The translations under genes were made by a program, and so were the position numbers. From contig JAACMV010000028.1 of NCBI GenBank assembly GCA_010909725.1, forward strand, positions 248,001 to 312,000: a stretch of DNA of 64,000 nt. Reading direction: 5' to 3'. Under the pieces are notes generated by a model. It worked only from the letters and a program-made list of their open reading frames with translations, searched no databases and was not told the DNA's origin. Of the stretch, positions 1 to 11,903 are shown piece after piece. The stretch is from Picochlorum sp. 'celeri' (Eukaryota; Chlorophyta; Trebouxiophyceae). Each line of letters opens with the position of its first letter. Positions within the stretch are counted from its first letter, which is position 1.

Positions 1-1819
1 GGCCTGGAACGAAAGATGAGAGGCCACCTGCACCCTCCTGCCTATTTTCAGACTTCTCTTTGTAAGCCCAGTGAGCTGCTTTGCCGTACTCTGCTTCTTC
101 ATGCATTGTGGATGTCCTTATCTGGACTTCCATAGGTATTCCTCCGGGGCCCAAGACTGCGGTGTGCAGAGACTGATACCCAGAAGGTTTGGGGACAGCA
201 ATGTAGTCATCATCTTCACCTGGTACTTTCCTCCAAAGCCTATGAACTGCAGGAAGCACTTTATAACAAATTTCAATCGCTTCTTTTTCACATAATCCAC
301 ATTTATCATCGACGACCACCCGGAGAGCTCTCAGGTCGTACACTTCAGTGAGTGGAACGCCTTTTCTGGCCATCTTCTTGAATGAAGAATACATGCTTTT
401 TATCCTACCCTGCACACTGATTTCCAAATTCGTTGCAATACCCTCGATTATGAGTTCTTGTAGAAGAGCTTTGGCACATCTTTTCAGTACTTCTAAACCT
501 CGCCTGGCACTGGGGGCAAGTCTAATTCGCTCCATATTGAATGTTGACACATCAAATGGCAAAACTGTGGCAATCAAATCCCTGACCTCTATTTGGTCAT
601 CTGTCAGAAACGATGCAGAATCATTATATGTCAAAAGAAATGAAGCATCCCACTCTCCTTCATCTTGTAGGCTAGCAGTTGACCCCATCAGCTCTGGGAT
701 TCCATTGGTGCAGCTTTCAACGTTGCTGGATCTCTCACTGGCAAGGTCAATATTCATCATAGATATATCTGCGATTGTTTCTATTCCCCACATCTGTTCT
801 AAGTCTCCACGTAAAGCAACATAAGCTGATGGTTCCAGAACTGCAAAGCACAAATCTTCCAATTCACTCTTCAATGCAAACATCCCTAATCTCTCTGCGA
901 GCGAGCACCAAATCTTCTGGGTTTCCTCTGCCACAGCCCTTTGTTTGTCTGGTTCCAAAGCATACACTGTTCTCATATTATGCAGTCTATCAGCTAACTT
1001 GATTACAATGACCAGAGGCTCGGACACCATTGTGACAATCATTGTTCTTAGCTTATCAATCTGTTTTGCAGTTTGCTTCTCCTGTTTCAATCTCAACTTC
1101 CGCCTTACCAGCTGGTTTGTTGCACTTAGCTGACTCACTTTGGTTACCATTGACATGACATGTTCCCCAAACACCTGTTTAATGTATTCAGGCTGAATTT
1201 CACCATCATCAATGACGTCATGGAGAATTGCCGTGATGACAGCTTCTTCTGCCCTAGCATCTTCTTCGTGTGGTGACAATAAAGCCTCAACAATCAAAGC
1301 CGTTTCGATGCAATGGGTGATGTAAGGCTGACCAGTTTTTCGAAACTGCCCTGCATGTGCCTTGGTAGCCATGGCTACAGCCTTTTTGACCCTCTCTCGC
1401 CGAAAGAATTTTGACTGAGACACTTCGATTCCAAATATCTCATCTACATCAGTAGATCCAGCATCTTCCGATACATATCCGCTCTCCAAGGCTGTAGATA
1501 ACATCAAGGGCTCCATTTGAGCCCAGAGGGAACGAGCACCAGCAATGAACACGCTCCCCATCGCCACCGAAACAACCAGAGCGCTTAGCAAAACAGTTGC
1601 TTCATCCGTACTTTGATTCGCAGTCCATGCGAGAAGAGCATCATGGAACCCGTGAAAAGAACCAGGGGACCCTCCCCGAATCTCCCCTGCACTTTTGAAC
1701 CATCTTTGATACACATGTATTACCCCCCTCTGACTCTGAAGATATCCCGGAGATATTTGTCCGAAATACTTCCGTCGTGAGGGATGGTATTGTATCCTGG
1801 TCCGGCACAGACTTGCCAT
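1..1819 (-). CDS. RSH: RelA/SpoT homologue (plastid (p)ppGpp synthetase/hydrolase), 5' part only
   Basis: The alarmone enzyme makes and/or degrades (p)ppGpp, in plastids in plants. One uninterrupted minus-strand frame of 606 codons begins at the ATG MASLCRTR and runs off the left edge. The first ~140 residues look like a transit/variable region with one hydrophobic stretch. A metal-dependent HD domain follows (AHAGQFRKTGQPYITHC, then HDVIDD, with D where bacterial HDxxED has E), with KLADRLHNMRT further on. After a ~90-residue acidic linker comes the synthetase domain: VQGRIKSMYSSFKKM, VYDLRALRVVV, DDDYIAVPKPSGYQSLHT and EVQIRT followed by EEAEYGKAAHW. The glycine of the GRxK motif, needed for synthesis and known to be lost in some plant RSH1 proteins, is present here. 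The HD domain and NQLVRR segment resemble plant RSH1, but assignment to RSH1 rather than RSH2/3 is tentative. TGS and ACT domains, if any, lie outside the window. Confidence 0.93.
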   Translation of the reverse strand, partial: MASLCRTRIQYHPSRRKYFGQISPGYLQSQRGVIHVYQRWFKSAGEIRGGSPGSFHGFHDALLAWTANQSTDEATVLLSALVVSVAMGSVFIAGARSLWAQMEPLMLSTALESGYVSEDAGSTDVDEIFGIEVSQSKFFRRERVKKAVAMATKAHAGQFRKTGQPYITHCIETALIVEALLSPHEEDARAEEAVITAILHDVIDDGEIQPEYIKQVFGEHVMSMVTKVSQLSATNQLVRRKLRLKQEKQTAKQIDKLRTMIVTMVSEPLVIVIKLADRLHNMRTVYALEPDKQRAVAEETQKIWCSLAERLGMFALKSELEDLCFAVLEPSAYVALRGDLEQMWGIETIADISMMNIDLASERSSNVESCTNGIPELMGSTASLQDEGEWDASFLLTYNDSASFLTDDQIEVRDLIATVLPFDVSTFNMERIRLAPSARRGLEVLKRCAKALLQELIIEGIATNLEISVQGRIKSMYSSFKKMARKGVPLTEVYDLRALRVVVDDKCGLCEKEAIEICYKVLPAVHRLWRKVPGEDDDYIAVPKPSGYQSLHTAVLGPGGIPMEVQIRTSTMHEEAEYGKAAHWAYKEKSENRQEGAGGLSSFVPG

Positions 1820-2377
1820 CCAAACTCGAAGACCAAAAACCATCTCAGGGCAGCAAGCTGCGTATATTTACGTTGTATCATGCATTCGTAAAGGGTTACA
1901 AAACATGAAGAATTACAAAGCCTTGCAATCTGCCAAGTTATGACTGGCACGAAAAAATAAGGGCGAAAGCGCCTCGTGTTGATTTCCGACTTGCCAAGTT
2001 GCAACTTGCAAGACCTGCATTCTCCTTCCTTTTGCTACAGTCCAATGCCACTGCATACAATGGACTATCTGTCTGCCAGTCCTGGGCGCTTCTAGAATAC
2101 ACCTGGAATATGAGATCCCAGGGTATCATGATGGTTGCCGAACAATCATGATATTATGATCATACTGAGTCATAGTACACGGTGTAGTTGGTATTGACCA
2201 TGATGGCCACCTGCAGAGTGCATGGCAAGTAATAACAATGGCCTAGCCATACTTCAGTCGTTAAATACGCCTTTAAAATGTTATTCATATCTCATGATTG
2301 GATCCTGGTGCGTTACACGTGAGTATAACGGGAGGTGAAGTGTCATAGGTTTGTTGGGACTGTGTACGTTTGGTCGG
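1820..2377. other. intergenic region between divergent RSH and ARM-like genes
   Basis: About 560 bases separate two divergently transcribed genes, so it should hold both promoters and 5' leaders. I see no further coding exon, RNA gene or repeat. Short open frames on the minus strand are interrupted and show no family signature. Confidence 0.5.
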
Positions 2378-3901
2378 ATGAATCGTTCTGACTCTCTTAG
2401 CCCTCGGGGGAGCTCGGGTAGTGAGGAAATAACATCGACGTATAGAGCCATGTATGGAGGCCCTAGTGGATCTTCTTTCAGCAGGTACGGATGACTACTG
2501 GCTAGTGACTCAACATTCCCACCGTCACGGGTATTTAGACGTATCTTCTTTTGTTCCTATAGTTGGAAATCATCCATGAGTCCTCAGCTGTCACCAAAGG
2601 CGGGGAGTGGGAATCTGAGTAAGGGGAGCGAAGCATTGGAACATGAAGTTGAAATGGAGCAGCCCAGTTTGGCTGGTCTAGTGGAAGACCTGCACATCTC
2701 ACACGTAGTCGGGGAAGAAAAGGTCCAAGAAACAGGAGATTCTTATGGTGGATTTTTGACTCCAATTAGAGATGGAGCTCGTAGCAGGGAAGGGGAGGAT
2801 GATCTTGATATTCGAGACAGTGTGTCTGTAGCTGTGAGAGATATTTCTGTTCTGACAACCGGCAGTGCTTCAAGCCAGAAAGATGCTCTGCTTTCGCTCG
2901 TCACTATTATTAATCAGAGTCATGTCGAAGCTCTCCAGGGGATCCACAGTGCGGGAGGAACACATATTCTTCACATGAATATTTCATCTTCAGATAAGCA
3001 AATGCGGCGATTGTGTACAGAGGGTCTTGTAGAAATGATGGAAGTACCAGGAGCTTTGGAAGAACTTTTATCATCGAGAGAAATTTTATCGAGGGTTTTT
3101 GGTGCTGCACTTCGTGATTTGCTCTTGTCAGGTGATGCCATCAGTCAAAGATTACTGACAAAAATAGTGTCTTCCGGAGAAGGACGAGTAGAGGCCTGTT
3201 GTGCCGAGCACAAAATCATGAACAAATTATTGAAAAAAGTAGAGAAAGACTTTGAAGCGCATCCAGATGCGGAAAGCGGCGCTTTAGAGTTGTTGCAATC
3301 AATGGTACAATCTGGACGAGAGTATTTTCTCAACTCTGCTGTCTGGAATGGGGCATTAAACACATTAATACCGTTACTATGCTCAGAGAGAATCAGGAGA
3401 AAGGATCATATATTGAAAACTATCTGGACTCTTTGTGCAGGCCAAAGAGATGTGGCTAGGATGTTATGTACACCTAATACAATCAAGGGCCTTTCATCCA
3501 TATTGGCTGATCCATCATATTCAATGAACACTCAACTGGAGGTTTGCCGTGTACTTTTCAAAATTTGCGCGATATCGAGAAAGGGGAAGGATGTCAAAAT
3601 TGCTCTGCAAGACTATTGCTTGCCAAGAGTGAGTGAATTGATCCATCAATCAAAATCTGAGCATCAGAAACAAGCAACGTCACCCCAACAGCAGCCATTT
3701 GTCATATCAATTGAACAAAATGTGTGGGCCACATGTGCAGCCATAATATCATTATTAGCTCGAGATTCTACACTGTGCTGTCATATTATATTTCAGGCAG
3801 GTGTGCTGCTGCACTGTGTCCGGCTACTCACGGAATCTTGCGAATATAGATTATGCAAAGAGCTTCTGGATGCTACTGCATCTTATGCAAGCTGCTCCTG
3901 A
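2378..3901 (+). CDS. armadillo/HEAT-like helical repeat protein, function unknown
   Basis: Two exons (2378-2484, 2563-3901; intron GTACGG...CTATAG) give 481 residues. The splice joins AGC-AG to T-TGG in frame. The first ~120 residues are acidic and low complexity. From there to the end the protein is leucine-rich helical repeats (for example LLSLVTIINQSHVEALQGIH, TLIPLLCSERIRRKDHILKT, LLHCVRLLTESCEYRLCKEL) spaced about 40 residues apart, typical of ARM/HEAT solenoids that act as protein-binding scaffolds. I cannot place it in a named family and no catalytic motif is visible. It is divergent from RSH, with SQD1 downstream on the same strand. The ARM fold is inferred from the pattern, not from a profile search. 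Confidence 0.75.
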
Positions 3902-4396
3902 GTGACAAAGTGTAAACAATCTTTAGTTCAATGATCTACTACAACACAATGCTGTACAGAATTGTTTGGCTAGTTGCAGGCGCCGTTCTCTGATTTGCAA
4001 CTGCATTTGTTCCGGAATATTCTCTCACCAGATTCCCTTGGTGGTGCTGCTGTGACCATCGCGGAAACTTTCCCCATCACAGGAACGCTGGATGGGCCGA
4101 ACACACAAGAAAAAGATTCGTTTTCAGGCCCTGGAATCCACGTCGTTCCTGGGTGAAGATGACACTCACGCATATCAAAATCGACCAGAACTCTAATTAT
4201 ACTAAATAATTCGGTTTAATTCGGATCCATCATGAGCAAAGGTGCGCAATGTGCCACCATCGGCATCAAGACCCTCGTATAAGGAAGGGACACGAGAATG
4301 TGATCAACTTCAATTTTTTGTTTTCACTGAGCGATTGGGTCGGTGCATTGTGGGAAAATTCGTTCTACTGTATCCTCTCATGTTTTGTCTACCGTT
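3902..4396. other. intergenic region with an unassigned 60-codon open frame
   Basis: This region between the ARM-like gene and SQD1 holds an open plus-strand frame at 3974-4156 (..APFSDLQLHLFRNIL..., ending HVVPG). It is preceded by TTGCAG, which could be a splice acceptor, and its composition is protein-like. I could not join it to either neighbour: the ARM-like frame already stops before any usable donor. The rest looks like the SQD1 promoter and 5' leader. Confidence 0.35.
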
Positions 4397-5999
<1,603 letters not shown>

Positions 6000-6116
6000 T
6001 TTGAAAGTTCAAACTCTCCGTAAATTCTCATTAGAGAAGTACTATCCGGAATAAAGATGTAAACTAATTTTTCAAAGTAGGAAGAAAACTGTGAAATGAA
6101 TTTTCAATTGCAGTTG

Positions 6117-6921
6117 CTATCCAAAACTCCCAAAGCCCATTATTCTGGCAACGTCGCTGTCTTCATCCTCCCTGCCAGTTGGAGGCGATTGTGAGGATTC
6201 GGGCTCGTTTAACTCTGCTGATTCTTCCGGGGATTTCCGACGTGCCTCTAATAATTTTGGCTGTTCGTCTTTGCCCATGTGCTGTCCAAGCTTCTTGCAT
6301 TTTGCATTTTCAAGGCGCTTTCTGACTTCATCCGCCGTGGACCTTTTTACTTCCATGCTCATGCCAAGTGCTCTATTATGATATTTTCCATTTAGATGGT
6401 CCAAATATGCCAAACTGTCTTGAAATGTACAATCACAGATGTCACAATGATAACCTCCTTGCTGAGTGGAAGATGAAGTCAACGACTGAACATGTGAGCG
6501 ATTCAACCTTGATGTGAGGTCAATTTCGCGTTCTCGAGGCTTGAGCTTTCCTCTCTCTACGATGAGACCGAGGTGCAAAGGGTCCCTTTCTACAAACAGT
6601 GGGGAGCTATTGCGTGAGTTGGCATCAACTTGAGAAGCATGCTAGAGGGCAGGTGACGTACCTAGTCTTTTGCGCTTTCTCGCATCTAATTGGGTTTCTT
6701 CGAGTTCTTTCTCCTGCAGAAGATAACGCACATCACGTAATTGCCTTTTGAACAGTCAAACATGGAGACTGAGATCAACACAACAGTTCTTTCATATCCA
6801 AGGTCTATTGAGTTCCACTCACCCGAATTGCCCTGTCCTTGGCTTTCTGATGAAAATCAGCTCTATCCCACGTCTTTCTATGGGTATTATCAACCCCTGA
6901 AGCACCTTTTTTGTCGGGCAT
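6117..6921 (-). CDS. ZMAT2: ZMAT2/SNU23, U4/U6.U5 tri-snRNP zinc-finger protein
   Basis: Known as a spliceosomal tri-snRNP component that joins the B complex and acts in pre-mRNA splicing. Three minus-strand exons (6921-6823, 6713-6662, 6589-6117) give 207 residues. The N-terminus MPDKKGASGV leads into KTWDRADFHQKAKDRAIR, matching the 'RRKWDKDEY' region of the family. A matrin-type C2H2 finger follows (YHCDICDCTFQDSLAYLDHL, then NGKYHNRALGMSM), then the conserved MEVKRSTADEV, and the C-terminal MGFGSFG that closes most homologues. The length fits the family (about 200). It is divergent from IWS1 across only 264 bases, which must contain both promoters. Confidence 0.93.
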
Positions 6922-7185
6922 GGCTGCATAGAACGGACTCTTTGCTTACTTTGTTTTTATCAGTCGCATACAGGCGCCATCAAAACGCATCCAGTGAAAT
7001 GATAGTGCTACATACTAATTATTATTCAAATGGATATGCCGGGAGGCTTGTAACAGGCTCTCTCATGCGAGCGTGATATTCCGAAATATAGGATTTTGCA
7101 ACTTGGCACGTTTGGACAATGCCTGGTCTTTGCCATTCAGAAAAGGAGTTGGTAGTCACAAAGTGGTGTCAGAAGTAATGTCAAT

Positions 7186-8380
7186 ATGGTAGATGATACA
7201 GCAGCCAGAAAAAGCAAACTCGAAGAGTTGATTGAGAAAAAGCGGCAAGAGCAGGACGACGAACGCGAGCGTCAAAGGAGACAGCGCGAGGAAAATATTG
7301 CAGATATTGATTTTGGAGACGGGTCAGACGATGATAATTTGGATCCAAGACCTGAGGCACGAGGTATGTTTGCCCTGTTCAAGACTCTTCGACAGAGAGT
7401 CAGAGTGACCGCAAGCCCCCATCTATGCAGGTGAACAGGTATCGACTGAACATCATGCAGCCAAGCATAATGATGATGATGAAGAAGAAGAAGGCAATGA
7501 GGTGCCAAGCCAGAGGGATCTCGATTTCATAGATGATGAAGGTGTTTCACCAGAAGAGAGGATAGACTTTGGAGACGATGAGAATGTTGTCACTTTTGAA
7601 GAGGCCGAAGAGGCCAAAGATGAGATGGACGAAAAATTAGATGGGTTATTCGGACGAGATACGCTGAGAAATTCAGCAGATGCAGAGATAAATACTCAGG
7701 CAGAGAATCTGATGGCACAGATGGAAGCTGCCCTGGAGGCAGATCTTGAGGCTTTTTCGAAATCAATGCCGGCATTAAACAAGCTTCGAATGCTTAAAAA
7801 GGCGGAAGAAATGTTTTCGATCAGTAGGATGCACGAGCCTTTGATGGCAGGCGGTGTCCTAGGTTTGTTGAAGGGTTGGCTTGAGCCAATGCCTGATGGA
7901 TCACTGCCTAACAGCAAGATACGGACTGGCGTGCTGTCGATGCTCGAAAAATTAAATATAAATTGCGCAAATGAAGACCACAAAGAACAGCTCAAGCGAA
8001 GTGGGATTGGGAAGTTGGTGATGTTTTTGTCCAAACTACCTGACGAGACTGCCGGGAATCGAAGATTAGCTCAGAGTCTAGTGGAATCCTGGAGTAGACC
8101 CATACTTGGATACTCAAGACCTTTGGAAAGTGGATCGATCCAAAGCCGAGATGGACAGGCCAAACCTGCCCAACACCGTCAGGCTAGTAGACACAAAGAC
8201 ACCCAAGATGCAGAGCTAAGCAAACATTCAGAGAGCAGACACGCAATTATCCCTACAGCAGCCGCATTAGATTACACCATCCGCCCTAAAAGCAAAGTCA
8301 GTATGCCATCTAAAAGCTCTCGCGCGGGCAAACATTCAGAACCAAAATTACTGAAAAAATTGCTGAAGAAGAGAAAGTGA
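7186..8380 (+). CDS. IWS1: IWS1/SPN1 transcription elongation factor
   Basis: IWS1/Spn1 binds Spt6 and elongating RNA polymerase II and links elongation to mRNA processing and chromatin. Two exons (7186-7363, 7431-8380; 67-nt intron) give 375 residues. The N-terminal third is a charged disordered region (KRQEQDDERERQRRQREENI, acidic patches DDDNLD and DDDEEEEGN). The TFIIS N-terminal/LW domain lies at about residues 150-260: ALNKLRMLKKAEEMF, GGVLGLLKGWLEPMPDGSLP, IRTGVLSMLEKL, and the hallmark RLAQSLVESWSRPILGYSR. The C-terminus is basic (LLKKLLKKRK). It converges on the next gene with only 67 bases between them. Confidence 0.92.
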
Positions 8381-8447
8381 AGACTGGTCAGGGATGGATT
8401 TGGACACATGAGGCACCAAATCCTGTAATGTTTTAGCGATGTCATAA

Positions 8448-9068
8448 TCAATCGTCAACTGTGTCATAATCAACGTCGATAATTGCATCACTAGGATCTA
8501 CATCCACAGATTGTCCTGTAATAGACATCCCTGCTCCCAACAAGAGATTCATCAGAAACAACACTCCTATAAACAGTACACCCAGCTTCAGGAAAGAGGG
8601 GATTGCCAAAATACCGATTAATACCCCGGAGATGCCTATCGCACTATTGACAGGTGACACCCCATACGCTGCCGATATCTTATCCAAAGTCCCCGTGACA
8701 GCAGATACAGCAAGAACAGCAAGAATGAGGCCAATAGATGGGAGGGCAGTTCCGATCAGGGTTCCTCCCAGCACAAGGAACGCCAACAGGCCCATTAACG
8801 GAAATAGTATTCCAATAGAATCTGAAAATTGCAGGTCATCTGTTTTCTCTGGCCCTGCGAAACACACACCTCGCCGATTGAGCCTCGGACTTTTAAAAGT
8901 GTCCCTGGGGACACTGCCTACCTGAGTACAATGGACATTTACAACTATTGGATCATATCGTCCTTTAAAGACATGCCTCCCTCTGAGAAATGGATACGTA
9001 CGACGCAAGGTCGCTCTCTCTGTTGGTGCTGTCAACTGTCGGGATACCTGTGAGAATTGAGCAAGCAT
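8448..9068 (-). CDS. predicted plastid membrane protein, four hydrophobic segments
   Basis: A single-exon frame of 206 residues. The first ~65 residues are rich in Arg, Ser and Thr (SQVSRQLTAPTERATLRRTY), like a plastid transit peptide. The rest has three or four membrane segments: IGILFPLMGLLAFLVLGGTL, GLILAVLAVSAVTGTL, AIGISGVLIGILAIPSFL and LGVLFIGVLFLMNLLLGAGM. The tail is acidic (DVDPSDAIIDVDYDTVDD). I recognise no family. A possible 67-nt intron near 8870-8935 (GTAGGC...TTCGCAG) would shift the frame out of the membrane part, so I keep the unspliced model. An alternative upstream exon cannot be excluded. Confidence 0.65.
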   Translation of the reverse strand: MLAQFSQVSRQLTAPTERATLRRTYPFLRGRHVFKGRYDPIVVNVHCTQVGSVPRDTFKSPRLNRRGVCFAGPEKTDDLQFSDSIGILFPLMGLLAFLVLGGTLIGTALPSIGLILAVLAVSAVTGTLDKISAAYGVSPVNSAIGISGVLIGILAIPSFLKLGVLFIGVLFLMNLLLGAGMSITGQSVDVDPSDAIIDVDYDTVDD

Positions 9069-9495
9069 ATCTCGGTCCTCCTAACGTATTACACTCGGTA
9101 TTGAAATCTGTATCTCAAAGATTCCAGCGAAATATATAACTCTACGAGGGCCAGGACATGACACCCTTTTTGACATGTCCACCATCTGGAGACATCTTTT
9201 CTGTTGCAATCAAATGCATATGTTGGATGATATAGTTCAGCCTCATCTCCTTCCTGTACCCATGAAGAGCTAGCTACATATGATATCTCTTTCCACCATA
9301 AGGATCATCATGCATCATGGGTCACCACAAGCGCACATGGGGTCCATGGCCCTTTGTAACACATGGGGCTGATGACTTGATGCCATTCCTGGTGGATTTG
9401 ATGTGTCCACCATCGGAGCGATCTGTACTAGATTTTCCATCAAAAAAATAGAAAATCAATCTACCTGCAGAAGATAGATTGTCATAATTGGTCAT
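9069..9495. other. divergent promoter region, membrane protein / APS kinase
   Basis: About 430 bases without a gene lie between two divergent genes. It contains two similar ~20-base segments around TGTCCACCATC (9171-9192 and 9399-9418, same orientation), which could be a shared element or chance. No other structure is seen. Confidence 0.4.
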
Positions 9496-10401
9496 ATGTT
9501 GGCACTGCGGAATCTCAGCCGTTCTTTGCGAAGGGGGGCCTTCACAGCAGAACACGCATTCCCGAGTATCCTTATGCATCAATCAGGAGGAATAAACGAA
9601 TCACAGGAGAGATGCGTCACATCAGACGTCTATGACGTTGGATCGGCGACGAACATCAAATTCCATGACGGGATGGTTCCCAGGGAGACCAAGGAAAAGC
9701 TTCTCAATCAAAAAGGAGTGGTTATTTGGTTCACAGGTGCGTATGGCAATGGATTTGGCTGCCAGTGTGATCTGGTGTATTGCGTTTGCCAACGGAAACA
9801 AAACGTTGGCAAGGCAAGCACTCCAAGAAGACAAGTCGATGAAGATCTAATCTGTTTGGATTAATCAATGTCTACAGGATTGAGTGGAAGTGGTAAATCT
9901 ACGGTTGCGTGCACTTTGGAGCACGCGCTAGCGGCAAGGGGCAAAGTTACAGTACTGCTTGATGGTGATAATGTTCGTCATGGCTTGAACAGTAATCTGG
10001 GCTTCAAGGCTGAAGACAGAGAGGAGAATATTAGGAGGATTGGTGAAGTGAGCAAGCTGTTCGCAGAGAGTGGAATTATAACGCTGACCTCTTTCATTTC
10101 ACCTTACAGAGCAGACAGAGCAAAGGTGCGAGAGAGAATGGCAAAGGGGGACTTTTTGGAGGTATATATGAGAATACCCATTGAAATCTGCGAAGAAAGA
10201 GACCCCAAGGGATTGTATAAAGCTGCAAGGGCAGGGAAAATCAAGAATTTCACTGGAATTGATGACCCATATGAGGAGCCTGAGAATCCTGAAATTACAT
10301 TGGATGCAAAGGACAAGCAAGGTAACATGGCATCTGCCGAAGACATGGCGGCAGAGATAATCAGATATTTGGAAGAAAACACATACCTTCAAGGTCCATA
10401 A
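9496..10401 (+). CDS. APK: adenylyl-sulfate (APS) kinase
   Basis: Phosphorylates APS to PAPS, the donor for sulfation reactions, competing with APS reductase for sulfate assimilation. Two exons (9496-9736, 9878-10401) give 254 residues. The intron splits TTC-ACA-G / GA-TTG-AGT just before the P-loop, restoring [11 protein letters not shown]. Downstream are [40 protein letters not shown], the substrate-site [10 protein letters not shown], and [23 protein letters not shown] split over the usual lid region, all diagnostic. The ~50-residue N-terminal extension ([16 protein letters not shown]) is Arg/Ser-rich and probably targets the protein to an organelle. SQD1, another sulfur-metabolism gene, lies 3.5 kb upstream with unrelated genes between. 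Confidence 0.96.
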
Positions 10402-10761
10402 GGACAGTCGCAAACAGTGACTGATTGCGTGTACCGCTGGAGCAGGGCAGGTACTATCCTTTCCCAGGAATGGAGGAAACTTTCTATTGATCTTGCATGA
10501 GTTGTGCAATTTTATTTATAGAAAATATGTAATACATTTTGCCTCTACCTGAAATCAACTGAAAATTTTCACCTGGTGCTCTTAAACGTTGCGCAAGGAT
10601 TACATCACAGGTGCATCAATTGCTGACTTGGTGCCTTGCAATGTGATCTCTTGGCCATCAAAAGAGAGTTTTACCTTCCCGGAATATCTGTCCACTTTGA
10701 GACCATGGACATCGGCATTACACTTGGCCAATCGAAACCAAAGTGGAACAATATGACAAAG
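10402..10761. other. interval between convergent APS kinase and TerC, with a post-stop open frame
   Basis: These 360 bases hold the two 3' ends. On the minus strand the 53 codons directly after the TerC TGA stay open in the same frame until TAA at 10600-10602. Part of that frame looks protein-like (YSGKVKLSFDGQEITLQG). No start codon context or second gene is evident, so I list it as an observation, not as a CDS. Confidence 0.4.
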
Positions 10762-11903
10762 TCAATCATGTTTTGATCGTAATAGACTTGCTATCACCCC
10801 TGAGCCTAGGATTGAGACAACAATGCCGAGTGACACTTCCGTTGGAATTGTGTGTCCAGTAAAATCTAATATAATCTTCAGGCCGATAAAACCAAGTACG
10901 GTAGCAACTGACTTTTCCAAATAAACCAAATTTGTCAATGCAGATGAGACGAAGCCAAACAGTCCCCGCAAGCTCAAGATGGCAAAAATATTTGAGGTGT
11001 ACACCACAAATGGATCTACTGTGACCCCAAAAACTGCAGGAATCGAATCCACAGCAAAGATCACGTCGGAAATCTCAATTACTAACAGCACCAGAAGCAA
11101 TGGAGTTCCCACCCTTTTCCCATCAATCGAGGTGAAAAACTTATCTCCGTCATATTCACTTGTGAACTGGAACAGTGATTTTGAAAACTTGACAATCCTG
11201 TTGTTGGAAAGATCCTCTTCGTCATCGCCTTCCGACCTGTAGAAGCAAAAATAAATCTTTCTCGTAAATCGAGCCACATTGTCCCGTATTTTTTCACATC
11301 TGTGGTGCATGTACGTACATTAACAGCAAATTGAAAGATGAATATAGCAATATCCCAGAAAACACAAGAAGAATTGGCTTCCATTTCTCGACGACATCCG
11401 CTCCAAGGATGATCAGAATCAATCGAAGAATCGCTGCAGTTCCTATTCCATATGACAAGACAGTCTTTTGAGACTCTGGTGGAGTTGCAAAATAGCGAAA
11501 CACGAGAACAAAAACAAACAAATTGTCGACAGATAAACTCTGCTCTAGAAGATATCCAGCAAAATACTCTGCACATAATGACACACGAGGGTCACTGTAT
11601 ACGCTATTAACCTCACAATCATCTGCACAACACACCTTCTGCTTTTGTTTGTCCTAGAACAGCCCAAACAATCCCCCCAAAAACTGTTGCTCCAACAACA
11701 GTCAATGCTGCTGACTCTGCTCCTCGCTCGAACTCAGGCTCCACAATGTCTATCTCTCGTATATCTACTGCACTCTGTTTGTCTTCATCCTTAGCCCTGC
11801 ATACCTCGAATCCCCTCGAGCAGCGAGAGCTGGGTCTAGACCCGGCACAAGGGACGCAAAGAGGCAGCCTTCTGCTGATACATCTGGATTCAGTCAACTG
11901 CAT
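10762..11903 (-). CDS. TERC: TerC-family integral thylakoid/plastid membrane protein
   Basis: Plant TerC is a thylakoid membrane protein needed for thylakoid formation and insertion of membrane proteins; bacterial relatives are linked to metal efflux. Three minus-strand exons (11903-11636, 11568-11319, 11236-10762) give 330 residues. The N-terminus MQLTESRCISRRLPLCVP reads as a transit peptide. The core has the TerC signature: AGYLLEQSLSVDNLFVFVLV with its intramembrane acidic residues, later VLLVIEISDVIFAVDSIPAV, then TSNIFAILSLRGLFGFVSS. Two conserved acidic clusters (SVDN and EISD...VDS) are intact. The splice at TTA-AT/G-TCG joins NLLLM to SEGDDEEDL, placing the acidic loop between membrane segments as in homologues. 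Confidence 0.94.

Noticed and set aside
8868..8936. 67-nt intron inside the membrane-protein gene
   Set aside because: Splice sites look acceptable, but removal shifts the frame and destroys the membrane segments.
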